From an uncultured Paraprevotella sp. (GTDB lineage Bacteria; Bacteroidota; Bacteroidia; Bacteroidales; Bacteroidaceae), in the NCBI GenBank assembly GCA_944320765.1, contig CALUIS010000009.1, forward strand, positions 47,168 through 111,167: 64,000 bases of DNA. The letters run 5' to 3'. Below, piece after piece: positions 35,142 to 42,981 of this stretch. The position numbers were made by a program, and so were the translations under genes. Below the pieces are notes generated by a model. The model was not told where the DNA came from and searched no databases. It saw only the letters and a program-made list of their open reading frames with translations. The first letter of the stretch is position 1. Each line of letters begins with the position of its first letter.

Positions 35142-35774
35142 TCAGAATTTCTTTCCTTTCAAAATAAAACTTACGGTTGTCGCCACGATCTTCACGTCCG
35201 TCCACAACGAACGCTCCTGCAGGTACTCCAAATCCATCTGCAAGCGGACCAGCATTTTCTGCATCGTATCCGTATATCCATTATACAGCGTAGCTTTGGA
35301 AGTCAGCCCCGGACGCATCATGAAGATATAGTCATAATCAGGATTCTCTTTCCGTATCAGATCAATGAAATAACGGCGCTCCGGACGCGGACCCACAAAC
35401 GACATGTCGCCGCGCAACACGTTCCACAACTGGGGCAACTCGTCCAGATGATGCTCGCGCAGGAATTTACCCACCGGAGTCAGGCGATCATCATCCCTTT
35501 CCGCCAGACGGGGCTGCCCGTCCCGTTCCGAATCAGGCTTCATCGTCCTGAATTTTAATATATAGAAAGCCTTCCTCTTATATCCGATACGCTCCTGCCT
35601 GAAAATCGCAGGACCCTGCCCCTCATGCTTCAACAGAACATATATAACCAAAAAAAACGGAGACAATATAATCAGGCCCAATAAAGCAAAAACCACATCG
35701 CACCCCCTTTTGATTGCCCGCGCCTCTGCGTTCATGCCATCACAAATCTCCATACCGAAAGAAAACTGGTCCAT
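35142..35774 (-). CDS. Short-form bacterial sugar transferase (initiating glycosyl-1-phosphate transferase)
   Basis: A 210-residue monotopic phosphoglycosyl transferase: one reentrant helix ('CDVVFALLGLIILSPFFLVIYVLL') followed by 'EGQGPAIFRQERIG', 'ILKFRTMKPDSE', 'LREHHLDELPQLWNVLRGDMSFVGPRPE' and 'RPGLTSKATL'. It likely starts the repeat unit for the locus it heads. It is the first gene of a minus-strand run of eleven genes to 22563. A TAATTTTG box lies upstream on the minus strand in an AT-rich leader, but no good -33 was found. Confidence 0.92.
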   Translation of the reverse strand: MDQFSFGMEICDGMNAEARAIKRGCDVVFALLGLIILSPFFLVIYVLLKHEGQGPAIFRQERIGYKRKAFYILKFRTMKPDSERDGQPRLAERDDDRLTPVGKFLREHHLDELPQLWNVLRGDMSFVGPRPERRYFIDLIRKENPDYDYIFMMRPGLTSKATLYNGYTDTMQKMLVRLQMDLEYLQERSLWTDVKIVATTVSFILKGKKF

Positions 35775-35915
35775 TCTACTATTTTGCTATATCTATAAAT
35801 ATATAACTTGCTTGCCGCAAAATTATTGCAAAATAACGATATTTTTTTCTCTCCCACAAATAAAGCCGCGCACAGACTGAAAAAAATGGGGAAAACGCCA
35901 AAAATAACACTCCGC

Positions 35916-35949
35916 TTGTGCGCCGATTCAAAAGAAACTCTTATCTTTG
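35916..35949 (+). promoter_or_regulatory. Candidate promoter of tmRNA
   Basis: TATCTTTG (35942-35949) starts 23 bases before the tmRNA 5' end. A TTG at 35916-35918 is slightly further upstream than usual (23-base spacer). Confidence 0.6.
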
Positions 35950-35964
35950 CAAATCCAAACATCC

Positions 35965-36360
35965 GGGGTTGACATGGATTTGACAGCAGGATGGAATGGT
36001 ATGTAAGCATGCAGAGGCTCGGTGGCTTCCTCTATAATCTCAGCGACCGAAAATTTATCTGGCGAAAACAAGTACGCTCTCGCTGCGTAATCGAAGCACA
36101 GTAGATTACCTTTATTTCGGCACCAGGTGCTGAAACGGGACATCACTCGGAAGCTGTGGCTCCGAAGCATTCCGGCCCAGTGGTGCAGCAAAATCGGAGA
36201 TAGCCGCGCGCGGCCTTGCACGTGCGGTGAAGCTTTAAAGGATAAGGCGCAAGTCGGTGGCCCGGGTCTTGCTTGCGCACGAAAACCAAAGGCCGGGATA
36301 AGCATGTAGAAAGCGTATGGTTTCCCTGTTTGGACGAGGGTTCGATTCCCTCCAGCTCCA
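35965..36360 (+). ncRNA. ssrA: Transfer-messenger RNA
   Basis: The 5' end GGGGTTGACATGG pairs with the 3' end CAGCTCC to form a seven-base acceptor stem. The T-arm sequence GGTTCGATTCCCTCC precedes it, and CCA is not encoded. The tag reading frame at 36061-36090 gives GENKYALAA and a TAA stop, close to the known Bacteroides tag. The molecule rescues stalled ribosomes with SmpB. A terminator-like hairpin follows at 36372. Confidence 0.95.
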
Positions 36361-36371
36361 CGAATCTCACA

Positions 36372-36413
36372 CGGCCCGTCATGCCAAACGCGTGTCGGGC
36401 CGCTTTCGTTTTT
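36372..36413 (+). terminator. Terminator after tmRNA
   Basis: CGGCCCG (36372-36378) pairs with CGGGCCG (36396-36402), followed by CTTTCGTTTTT. Its position 12 bases after the tmRNA end supports the role. Confidence 0.75.
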
Positions 36414-36424
36414 AATTGCCCGAT

Positions 36425-37606
36425 ATGAAAGAATTAGCTTTAAAGTACGGATGCAACCCGAATCAGAAGCCCTCGCGCATCTACATGGAAGAGGGCGAGT
36501 TACCCATTGAAGTGCTGAACGGACGCCCCGGATACATCAACTTCCTGGACGCCCTCAACGGCTGGCAGCTGGTCAAGGAACTGAAAGAGGCCACAGGCCT
36601 GCCCGCCGCCACTTCCTTCAAGCACGTCTCCCCCGCCGGGGCCGCCATCGGCCTGCCCCTGGGCGACACGCTGAGGAAAATCTATTTCGTGGACGACGTG
36701 CAAGTTCCGCTCTCCCCCCTGGCCTGCGCCTACGCCCGCGCACGCGGGGCCGACCGCATGTCGAGCTATGGCGACTTCATCGCCCTGAGCGACACGTGCG
36801 ACGCCGCCACCGCCACCCTCATCAAGCGCGAGGTGAGCGACGGGGTCATCGCACCGGACTACACGGAAGAGGCGCTCCAGATCCTGCGCGAAAAGCGCAA
36901 AGGCACCTACAACGTCATCAAGATTGACCCGGACTACGTGCCGGCCCCCGTGGAACACAAACAGGTGTTCGGCATCACCTTCGAGCAGGGGCGCAACGAG
37001 ATCAAACTGGACGACCCGGCCTTGTTCGAGAACATCCCGACGGCCAACAAGACCTTCACGGACGAGGCCAAACGCGACCTGATGATTGCCCTCATCACCC
37101 TGAAGTACACCCAGAGCAACTCCGTGTGCTACGTGAAGGACGGACAGGCCATCGGTATCGGTGCGGGCCAGCAGAGCCGCATCCACTGTACCCGCCTGGC
37201 CGGCAACAAGGCGGACATCTGGTGGCTCCGCCAGCACCCGAAAGTGATGTCGCTGCCGTTCGTGGAGAAAATCCGCCGCGCCGACCGCGACAACACCATC
37301 GACATCTACATCAGCGACGACTACATGGACGTGCTGGCCGACGGCGAGTGGCAGAAGTTCTTCACCGAACGCCCCGAACCGCTCACACGCGAGGAAAAGA
37401 AGGAATGGATTGCCCGCAACACCGGCGTGGCCCTCGGCTCGGACGCCTTCTTCCCCTTCGGCGACAACATCGAGCGCGCGCACAAGAGCGGCGTGCAGTA
37501 TGTGGCGCAGGCCGGAGGCAGCGTGCGCGACGACCACGTCATCGAGACTTGCGACAAATACGGCATCGCCATGGCCTTCACCGGCGTGCGCCTGTTCCAC
37601 CATTAA
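36425..37606 (+). CDS. AICAR transformylase (stand-alone)
   Basis: A 393-residue phosphoribosylaminoimidazolecarboxamide formyltransferase, the tenth step of purine synthesis. It contains only the AICARFT part of PurH: no N-terminal IMP cyclohydrolase (MGS-like) domain is present. The catalytic 'SFKHVSPAGAAIG' (Lys-His) motif is visible near residue 65 and 'LKYTQSNSVCYVKDGQAIGIGAGQQSRI' near 225. Bacteroidales commonly carry such a short form besides PurH. The ATG at 36425 is chosen; a TTG nine bases earlier is in frame but lies in the terminator flank. Confidence 0.92.
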   Translation: MKELALKYGCNPNQKPSRIYMEEGELPIEVLNGRPGYINFLDALNGWQLVKELKEATGLPAATSFKHVSPAGAAIGLPLGDTLRKIYFVDDVQVPLSPLACAYARARGADRMSSYGDFIALSDTCDAATATLIKREVSDGVIAPDYTEEALQILREKRKGTYNVIKIDPDYVPAPVEHKQVFGITFEQGRNEIKLDDPALFENIPTANKTFTDEAKRDLMIALITLKYTQSNSVCYVKDGQAIGIGAGQQSRIHCTRLAGNKADIWWLRQHPKVMSLPFVEKIRRADRDNTIDIYISDDYMDVLADGEWQKFFTERPEPLTREEKKEWIARNTGVALGSDAFFPFGDNIERAHKSGVQYVAQAGGSVRDDHVIETCDKYGIAMAFTGVRLFHH

Positions 37607-37617
37607 TCCCTTCCGCC

Positions 37618-37827
37618 ATGGCAGGTTTCGGAGGCGACAACATCGACCAGGTCATCATGGGCGGCATAGTTTTTTCCGGCGGCGCGAAAAAGTCCCCGGG
37701 AAAGCAGCAGGCCAAGACGAAGACCAAGGCTAAAAAGAAAGCCTACATCACGGGGGCGCACGGTTCCGGGTCGGCCAAGATGAAGGCCGACATCCGCCAG
37801 CGTCGCGCCAACCGGCACAAGAAATAA
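37618..37827 (+). CDS. Small basic protein of unknown function
   Basis: A 69-residue protein starting MAGFGGDNIDQVIMGGIVFS, followed by a strongly basic Lys/Gln/Thr-rich half (KKSPGKQQAKTKTKAKKK) and the end RQRRANRHKK. No family is recognised. It lies 11 bases after the AICAR transformylase stop and before a strong terminator, so it is probably expressed from the same transcript. A nucleic-acid-binding or ribosome-associated role would fit the charge but is speculative. Confidence 0.55.
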   Translation: MAGFGGDNIDQVIMGGIVFSGGAKKSPGKQQAKTKTKAKKKAYITGAHGSGSAKMKADIRQRRANRHKK

Positions 37828-37836
37828 GTACAATGA

Positions 37837-37910
37837 AGAGGGTGTAGCAAAACCTGCGAGAAGCAACTGCTCCGCCTTGCAGGGGAGGAGTTTATTTTGC
37901 TACACCCTCT
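37837..37910. terminator. Large hairpin terminator with inner GCTCC hairpin
   Basis: AGAGGGTGTAGCAAAA (37837-37852) pairs perfectly with 37895-37910. Inside it lies a short GCTCC repeat (AACTGCTCC at 37865-37873 against GGAGGAGTT at 37884-37892). The nested structure marks the end of the AICAR transformylase unit. Confidence 0.8.
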
Positions 37911-38405
37911 ACTGACATTTCGCAAAATGTCAGAACGGGACGCTTGTGGTTGCCGTATTCCGGCCACAGTCCGGAGACGGACGGAAATACGCAAGTATCC
38001 AAGGCTAGCGGAAAGGCATTCCGTCACAAAAACGGCTCTTTTCCCGTCATTACGGCATCATGCACCCCCGCCTTTGCGCATGGCATCCCCCGCCGCGTCA
38101 GCCATTCCGCCGCAAACGCGGCAATCCGTCAACCGGATTCTGCACGCTTCCGCCTTTCTTCCAGAAGAGAAAACCCATCCGAAGCCCCGTTTTCCCACGC
38201 CGGCAAGAAGCCCGGAAACCGCTTTGCGGCAAGAAATTTCCGTCTTTGCTGAAAGAAAAATATTTCTTTCAGCAAAGAAATCCGCCTTATACCGCAGTCC
38301 GGATTGCATATATGCAGTCACAACTCGCATATATGCAGCCTTTATGGAATATTCATGCCCCCCGTCGCTCCGGATTTACGTTTCCCAATCTTCCCGGAAG
38401 ATGCA
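37911..38405. other. Intergenic region without a recognisable gene
   Basis: About 500 bases with no supported coding sequence; open frames here are extensions of antisense shadows. It holds a 16-bp perfect inverted repeat at 38243-38278 (TCTTTGCTGAAAGAAA and its complement around AATA) and two copies of GCATATATGCAG 22 bases apart (near 38307 and 38329). No promoter consensus or RNA family was recognised. Confidence 0.5.
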
Positions 38406-38407
38406 AA

Positions 38408-38452
38408 CGCCCGGATTTTCTGTCCTTTTGACAGGAAATCCGGGCGTTTCTA
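38408..38452. terminator. Hairpin terminator of the hpt-M23 operon
   Basis: AAACGCCCGGATTTTCTGTC pairs with GACAGGAAATCCGGGCGTTT with minor mismatch, and lies 24 bases past the stop codon of the M23 peptidase on the minus strand. Confidence 0.8.
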
Positions 38453-38475
38453 TTTCATTTTGGCAATACGCGCCG

Positions 38476-39696
38476 TCACTCCGTCTTGATGGAAATCGTG
38501 CCGTTGGCCTTGCGCCGGAACGTCAGCTTGTCGTTGCGGAGCGTATGGCTGGCGTGGTCGAAGACGTAATCGCTGTTGAAGGGGACACCGTTCACCCGCA
38601 CCTCGAAATGGCAATGCTCCGTGGTGGCTCTTCCGGTACGGCCCACGGTGGCTATGGCCTCGCCGGCCTTCACGCGGTCGCCCGCCTTCACCAAATTGCG
38701 GGCGTTATGGCTGTAGCACGTCTCCAGCCCGTTGGCATGGCGCACCACCACCATGTTGCCGTATGCGGAATACTTGCCCGAGAAGCGCACCACACCGTCG
38801 AACACCGCCCGTATCTTGTCCTTCGGGCGGGTCTTCAGGTCCGTGCCCGTATGGTTCCTCCGCTTTCCACCGTAAGGGCTGATGACCTTCGCCCCCGGCA
38901 GGGGATAGCTCCAGTCCCCCACGCGGCCCAGGTCTATCGTGATGACGGAAGTGTTCTCGAACAATCCCGGCGTGGCCACTCCCACATGCTGCCGCTCCAT
39001 GGCGGTCAGCGGGCGATCCAAGTCCACGAGTTCCTGCGCCTTCATCCATTCAAAACGCGGCGAACGTTCGGCCACCGTGCCGGGGCGGTGCAGGGTGGCC
39101 CGCACGGTTCCCCCGCCATCCACCGTGAAACGCACCCAGTCGGGCTTCAGCGTGCCGTCCTCACGCGCCAACGTGGACGGACTGAGCGGCACGCCGTTCA
39201 CCATCATCGTGAAATAAGTGTAGACAGCCCCGTGGTCGGCTTCCGCCAGGGCGACGGGCTGCCCGGCCGACACGTAGTCGCCGGAACGCACCAACGTCTT
39301 GGCCTGATGGGCATACACCGTCTCCAGCCCGTTGGGATGAAGGATGACCACCGTCCGCCCCAAGTCGGTCTTGCGCACCAGGCGGACCACTCCCTGCATG
39401 GCGGCACGCACCTCATGCCGCGCCTCGGCCGACATGATGTACCATCCCACCGGCTCGTGGCGGAACTCCGGGGTGAACACCACCCCGTCCTCCACGGGGA
39501 AGCACCACCCGTCGCGGCGCAGGTCCGAAGGCGTGACCGTGAAATAATTGCTGTTCCCGAACAGGCCGGCCGTCGGGATATGAAGCATCCGCCGCTCGGC
39601 ACGGGAAAAGTCCACACTCTCCTTGTGGTGTCCCGTGAAAGAATAGAACAAAGCCAGCAGCAAGGCCACGCACAAAATGGAAATACGCTTCAGCAT
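38476..39696 (-). CDS. M23 family metallopeptidase with two LytM-like domains
   Basis: A 406-residue envelope protein with an N-terminal signal anchor (ISILCVALLLALFYSFTG). The C-terminal LytM domain carries the zinc motifs 'NHTGTDL' (HxxxD) and 'EHCHFEVRVNG' (HxH), so it should cut peptidoglycan cross-links. The N-terminal LytM-like region repeats the fold ('TVYAHQAKTLVRSGDYVSAGQPVAL') but lacks both zinc motifs ('EADHGAVYTYFTMMVNG' in place of HxH) and may be a regulatory or binding module. It is the last gene of hpt-adk-obgE-pgeF-M23. Confidence 0.9.
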   Translation of the reverse strand: MLKRISILCVALLLALFYSFTGHHKESVDFSRAERRMLHIPTAGLFGNSNYFTVTPSDLRRDGWCFPVEDGVVFTPEFRHEPVGWYIMSAEARHEVRAAMQGVVRLVRKTDLGRTVVILHPNGLETVYAHQAKTLVRSGDYVSAGQPVALAEADHGAVYTYFTMMVNGVPLSPSTLAREDGTLKPDWVRFTVDGGGTVRATLHRPGTVAERSPRFEWMKAQELVDLDRPLTAMERQHVGVATPGLFENTSVITIDLGRVGDWSYPLPGAKVISPYGGKRRNHTGTDLKTRPKDKIRAVFDGVVRFSGKYSAYGNMVVVRHANGLETCYSHNARNLVKAGDRVKAGEAIATVGRTGRATTEHCHFEVRVNGVPFNSDYVFDHASHTLRNDKLTFRRKANGTISIKTE

Positions 39697-39718
39697 GATT
39701 CTTTCCTTTGAAATTAAT

Positions 39719-40528
39719 TTATGACTTGAGAAAAATACCGTTCAGGATGCGTCCCGAACGGACGCCCAGCCGGCGGGCGGAGAAGAAACACTCCGGATTC
39801 CGATACGTGCAGATGCCCGCCACCTGAATGTTCTCCGGCGGCACGCCGGCCTGCTCCAGCAAACCCACGTTGGCCTGCCATAAGTCTATATGCCATTTTT
39901 CAGCCTCCCTGCCGGACAGTGCCCAAAGGGGGAAACGGCGGGCCAGCCTCTCCATCGGGAAACCGGCCTCGAAGAATGCCCCGTACACCTCGTCGCCCAC
40001 CTCGAAAGCTTCCAACGAGATGCCCGGGCCGACAACCGCCCGCACCTCAGGCGGCTTCGTTCCATACGCCTCAGCCATAGCTTGCAGAGCCGCCAGGGGG
40101 ATACGTTGCAACGTGCCCCGCCATCCGGCGTGGACCGCCGCCACGGCATGATGCGCCGCGTCATATATTAATATAGGTATGCAATCGGCGGTGGACACCG
40201 ACACGCACGTGTGCGGCAAATCGGTCATCACCGCGTCCACGCCCTCAAGCGCGGCGGCCTTGGCCTCGTCCGTAAGTCCGAAGAATCCCTCACCGATGCG
40301 GCGCACGCACGCCCCGTGTACCTGACGGGGCATAATCAGCCGGGGGAGTTCCAGCCCCAGGCAACGGCACAGCAGTTCACGGTTCAGCCGCACCTTGCAG
40401 CAGTCATCCCCGCAATAGGCGTTCGCATTGAAGGACGCATACGGCCCTTCGCTGTATCCGCCCTTCCGCTTGGTACTGAAGGCGCGGACACCTTCACCCA
40501 AATCGTATGTCAGCAGTTCCGGCTCCAA
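39719..40528 (-). CDS. pgeF: Peptidoglycan editing factor PgeF (laccase-domain protein)
   Basis: A 269-residue member of the multicopper polyphenol oxidase/YfiH family; PgeF removes wrongly incorporated residues from peptidoglycan precursors. The metal-site motifs 'MPRQVHG', 'STADCIPIL' and 'HAGWRGT' are present, with a late cysteine in 'AGICTYRNPECFFSARR'. The start codon is TTG: a stop codon lies five codons upstream in frame, and GGGGGAG stands six bases before the TTG. Twelve bases separate it from obgE, and 22 from the M23 peptidase. Confidence 0.93.
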   Translation of the reverse strand: MEPELLTYDLGEGVRAFSTKRKGGYSEGPYASFNANAYCGDDCCKVRLNRELLCRCLGLELPRLIMPRQVHGACVRRIGEGFFGLTDEAKAAALEGVDAVMTDLPHTCVSVSTADCIPILIYDAAHHAVAAVHAGWRGTLQRIPLAALQAMAEAYGTKPPEVRAVVGPGISLEAFEVGDEVYGAFFEAGFPMERLARRFPLWALSGREAEKWHIDLWQANVGLLEQAGVPPENIQVAGICTYRNPECFFSARRLGVRSGRILNGIFLKS

Positions 40529-40540
40529 TTCGCTCCCCCG

Positions 40541-41722
40541 CTATTTTTCAGGCTCGTCCTCGTCCCAGTCCTCCTCATACTCGAAGTCCTCCAGGTCTTC
40601 CACCTCATCCTCGTCCACGAACTCCAGTTCCTCGTCCTCGCCCATGGCCTGCAGCTCCTGCTGCAAGGCGTTCACGTCCTTGTCCTTGTGTACGATCCTC
40701 TCCTGCGACATGATGGCCTGCAGCTTGTTGCTCTCGCTGTTCAGCTCCTTCCACAGGATGTCCTTCAGCTCCGCGATGCCGCGTCCCGTCACCGAAGAGA
40801 TGAACACGTGCGGCACATCGGGCAGGTTGTCGGACAGCATCTGGATGAGTTCCTCGTCCAGCAAGTCGCTTTTGGTGATGGCCAGCACGCGGTGCTTGTC
40901 CAGCATCTCCGGATTGAAGCGGGCCAGCTCGTTCAGGAGAATCTCGTATTCCTTGCGGATGTCGTCCGTGTCGCCCGGCACCATGAACAGCAGCAGGGAA
41001 TTGCGCTCGATGTGGCGCAAGAACCTCAGTCCAAGTCCTTTCCCTTCGCTCGCCCCCTCGATGATGCCCGGGATGTCCGCCATGACAAACGACTGGTTGT
41101 CACGGTACGACACGATGCCGAGACTGGGTTCGAGCGTCGTGAAGGGATAGTTGGCGATTTTGGGACGGGCCGACGACACGGCACTCAGCAAGGTGGACTT
41201 CCCGGCATTGGGGAATCCCACCAGCCCGACATCGGCCAGCAGCTTCAGCTCCAGGATGACCATGAGTTCCTGCATCGGCTCTCCCGGCTGCGCATAGCGC
41301 GGGGCCTGGTTGGTGGCCGTCCGGAAGTTCCAGTTGCCCAATCCGCCGCGCCCGCCTTTCAGGAGCAGCACCTCCTGCCCGTGTTCGGTCACGTCGCAGA
41401 TATACTGCCCCGTCTCCGCGTTGTAGACCACCGTGCCGCACGGCACCTCGATGTACTTGTCCTCCCCGTCCTTTCCGGTGGAGCGGGCCTTGCTCCCGTT
41501 CCCCCCGTGTCCGGCAAAGACATGCCGCTCATAACGCAGGTGGAGCAACGTCCAATAATTGCGGTTGCCGCGAAGGTACACATTCCCTCCGCGGCCGCCG
41601 TCTCCCCCGTCCGGGCCACCCTTTGGCACGTACTTGGCCCGCCGCATGTGCGCCGAGCCTCGCCCGCCCTTGCCCGAACGGCAATATATCTTCACATAGT
41701 CTACGAAATTGGATTCCGCCAT
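40541..41722 (-). CDS. obgE: GTPase ObgE/CgtA
   Basis: A 393-residue ribosome-associated GTPase. The glycine-rich Obg domain (to about residue 158, '[11 protein letters not shown]', 'GHGGNG') is followed by the G domain with G1 'GFPNAGKST', G3 '[16 protein letters not shown]' and G4 'ITKSD'. The C-terminus is an acidic tail of about 35 residues (Asp/Glu with Tyr/Phe) instead of a structured OCT domain. Part of the hpt-adk-obgE operon, eight bases after adk. Confidence 0.97.
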   Translation of the reverse strand: MAESNFVDYVKIYCRSGKGGRGSAHMRRAKYVPKGGPDGGDGGRGGNVYLRGNRNYWTLLHLRYERHVFAGHGGNGSKARSTGKDGEDKYIEVPCGTVVYNAETGQYICDVTEHGQEVLLLKGGRGGLGNWNFRTATNQAPRYAQPGEPMQELMVILELKLLADVGLVGFPNAGKSTLLSAVSSARPKIANYPFTTLEPSLGIVSYRDNQSFVMADIPGIIEGASEGKGLGLRFLRHIERNSLLLFMVPGDTDDIRKEYEILLNELARFNPEMLDKHRVLAITKSDLLDEELIQMLSDNLPDVPHVFISSVTGRGIAELKDILWKELNSESNKLQAIMSQERIVHKDKDVNALQQELQAMGEDEELEFVDEDEVEDLEDFEYEEDWDEDEPEK

Positions 41723-41730
41723 ACCTTCCG

Positions 41731-42306
41731 TCAGTTGTTTTCGGCATCGATGGCCTCGAAGATTTCCGCCAGCATCTGGTCCTTCGAGCCTTTCCAGGTG
41801 AACGTGTGGCGCAAGCCTTCATTCTCGAACCATTCGGACAGCGGGGCCGTCTGGTTGCGGTACACCTCGAAGCGCTTCTTGATGGTCTCTTCGTTGTCGT
41901 CGGCGCGTCCCTGCTCGATGGCACGGTTCAACAGGCGGGCCATCAGCGTCTCCTCGTCCACGACAAGCTCAATCATCATGCCCATGTCGTGCCCGCGCCC
42001 GGCCAGCATCTTCTTCAAGGCTTCGGCCTGGGCGATGGTGCGGGGGAAGCCGTCGAAAATCACACCCGTGCCCTGAGGCAGCGCGTCGTAGGTCTTGGCC
42101 AGGATGTCAATCATCAGCTCGTCGGGAATCAGCTGGCCGTTGTCGATGTATCCTTTGGCGACCTTGCCCAGCTCCGTGCCGTTCTTGATCTCGCCGCGCA
42201 GCACGTCGCCCGTCGAAATATGCCCCATGCCGTACTTGGCCACTATCTCATCGCTGTAGGTGCCTTTGCCTGAACCCGGCGCACCGAAAATCACAATATT
42301 CTTCAT
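41731..42306 (-). CDS. adk: Adenylate kinase
   Basis: A 191-residue enzyme converting ATP + AMP to 2 ADP. P-loop '[10 protein letters not shown]' at residues 6-15, AMP-binding 'HISTGDVLR', and '[13 protein letters not shown]'. The lid domain is the short type, which explains the length below 200 residues. Lies 35 bases downstream of hpt. Confidence 0.97.
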   Translation of the reverse strand: MKNIVIFGAPGSGKGTYSDEIVAKYGMGHISTGDVLRGEIKNGTELGKVAKGYIDNGQLIPDELMIDILAKTYDALPQGTGVIFDGFPRTIAQAEALKKMLAGRGHDMGMMIELVVDEETLMARLLNRAIEQGRADDNEETIKKRFEVYRNQTAPLSEWFENEGLRHTFTWKGSKDQMLAEIFEAIDAENN

Positions 42307-42341
42307 GTCCTTTATCTTGAATTAAAAAATACAATCCTCAT

Positions 42342-42878
42342 TCATTCCACGACCGTGTAGATGTCGCGGGTGTTCCGTCCGTAACCGTCATAATCCAGCC
42401 CGTAACCCAAGATGAAATCATTGGGGATGTCGAAGCAACGGTAGCGGATGTCCAAGTCCACCTTCAGGTTCTCGGGCTTGACCAGCAAGCTGCAAATCTC
42501 CACCGAACGGGGATGGCGCTTGGCCAGCATCTCCGTCAGGTGCCTCATCGTCAGGCCGGAGTCGATGATGTCTTCCACAATCACGATGTCCCGCCCCTCG
42601 ACATCGGCATTCAACCCTATCACCTCGCTGACGGCCCCCGTGGAGGAAGTGCCTTCGTAGGAAGCCAGCTTGACAAAGGAAACCTGGGCCGCCAGCCTGA
42701 CCTCGCGCATCAGGTCGGCCGCGAAGATGAACGACCCGTTCAAGACCGCCAGGAACAACGGCTCACGCCCCGCATAGTCCCGGTTGATTTCCTCCGCCAC
42801 CCGCTTCACCTGCCTCAATATCTCCCGCTCGGGAATCGACACGGCAAATTTTTTATCTTTAACCTGAAGGGTTTCCAT
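42342..42878 (-). CDS. hpt: Hypoxanthine phosphoribosyltransferase
   Basis: A 178-residue purine salvage enzyme. The PRPP-binding motif 'DIVIVEDIIDSGLTMRHL' and the base-binding 'RCFDIPNDFILGYGLDYDGYGRN' are clear. It heads a five-gene operon. Its leader contains four GTGC-containing repeats at helical spacing. Confidence 0.96.
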   Translation of the reverse strand: METLQVKDKKFAVSIPEREILRQVKRVAEEINRDYAGREPLFLAVLNGSFIFAADLMREVRLAAQVSFVKLASYEGTSSTGAVSEVIGLNADVEGRDIVIVEDIIDSGLTMRHLTEMLAKRHPRSVEICSLLVKPENLKVDLDIRYRCFDIPNDFILGYGLDYDGYGRNTRDIYTVVE

Positions 42879-42895
42879 ATCTTTTTGCTAATTTT

Positions 42896-42941
42896 GTGCG
42901 ATATTAGTGCGAACTTCGCGATTTTAGTGCAAAGATAGTGC
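42896..42941 (-). promoter_or_regulatory. Four phased GTGC repeats in the hpt leader
   Basis: GTGC preceded by T/A-rich bases occurs at 42896, 42907, 42927 and 42938, that is at 11, 20 and 11 base steps, roughly one, two and one helical turns. The repeats overlap the -7 box of hpt. This may be an operator, but no regulator is known to me. Confidence 0.35.
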
Positions 42942-42958
42942 AAACCAAGCGAAAACAA
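42930..42958 (-). promoter_or_regulatory. Promoter of the hpt operon
   Basis: On the minus strand TTG (42956-42958), 18 bases, TATCTTTG (42930-42937). It leaves a leader of about 45 bases. Confidence 0.7.
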
Positions 42959-42981
42959 AAGGAAACGAAGCTTTATTTGAC

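Noticed and set aside
33730..35331. 533-codon open frame antisense to the SLBB exporter
   Set aside because: Shadow frame; the exporter has clear repeated SLBB motifs.
37897..39711. 604-codon open frame across the gene-free region and the M23 gene
   Set aside because: Most of it is antisense to the M23 peptidase, and the first part shows no protein-like pattern.
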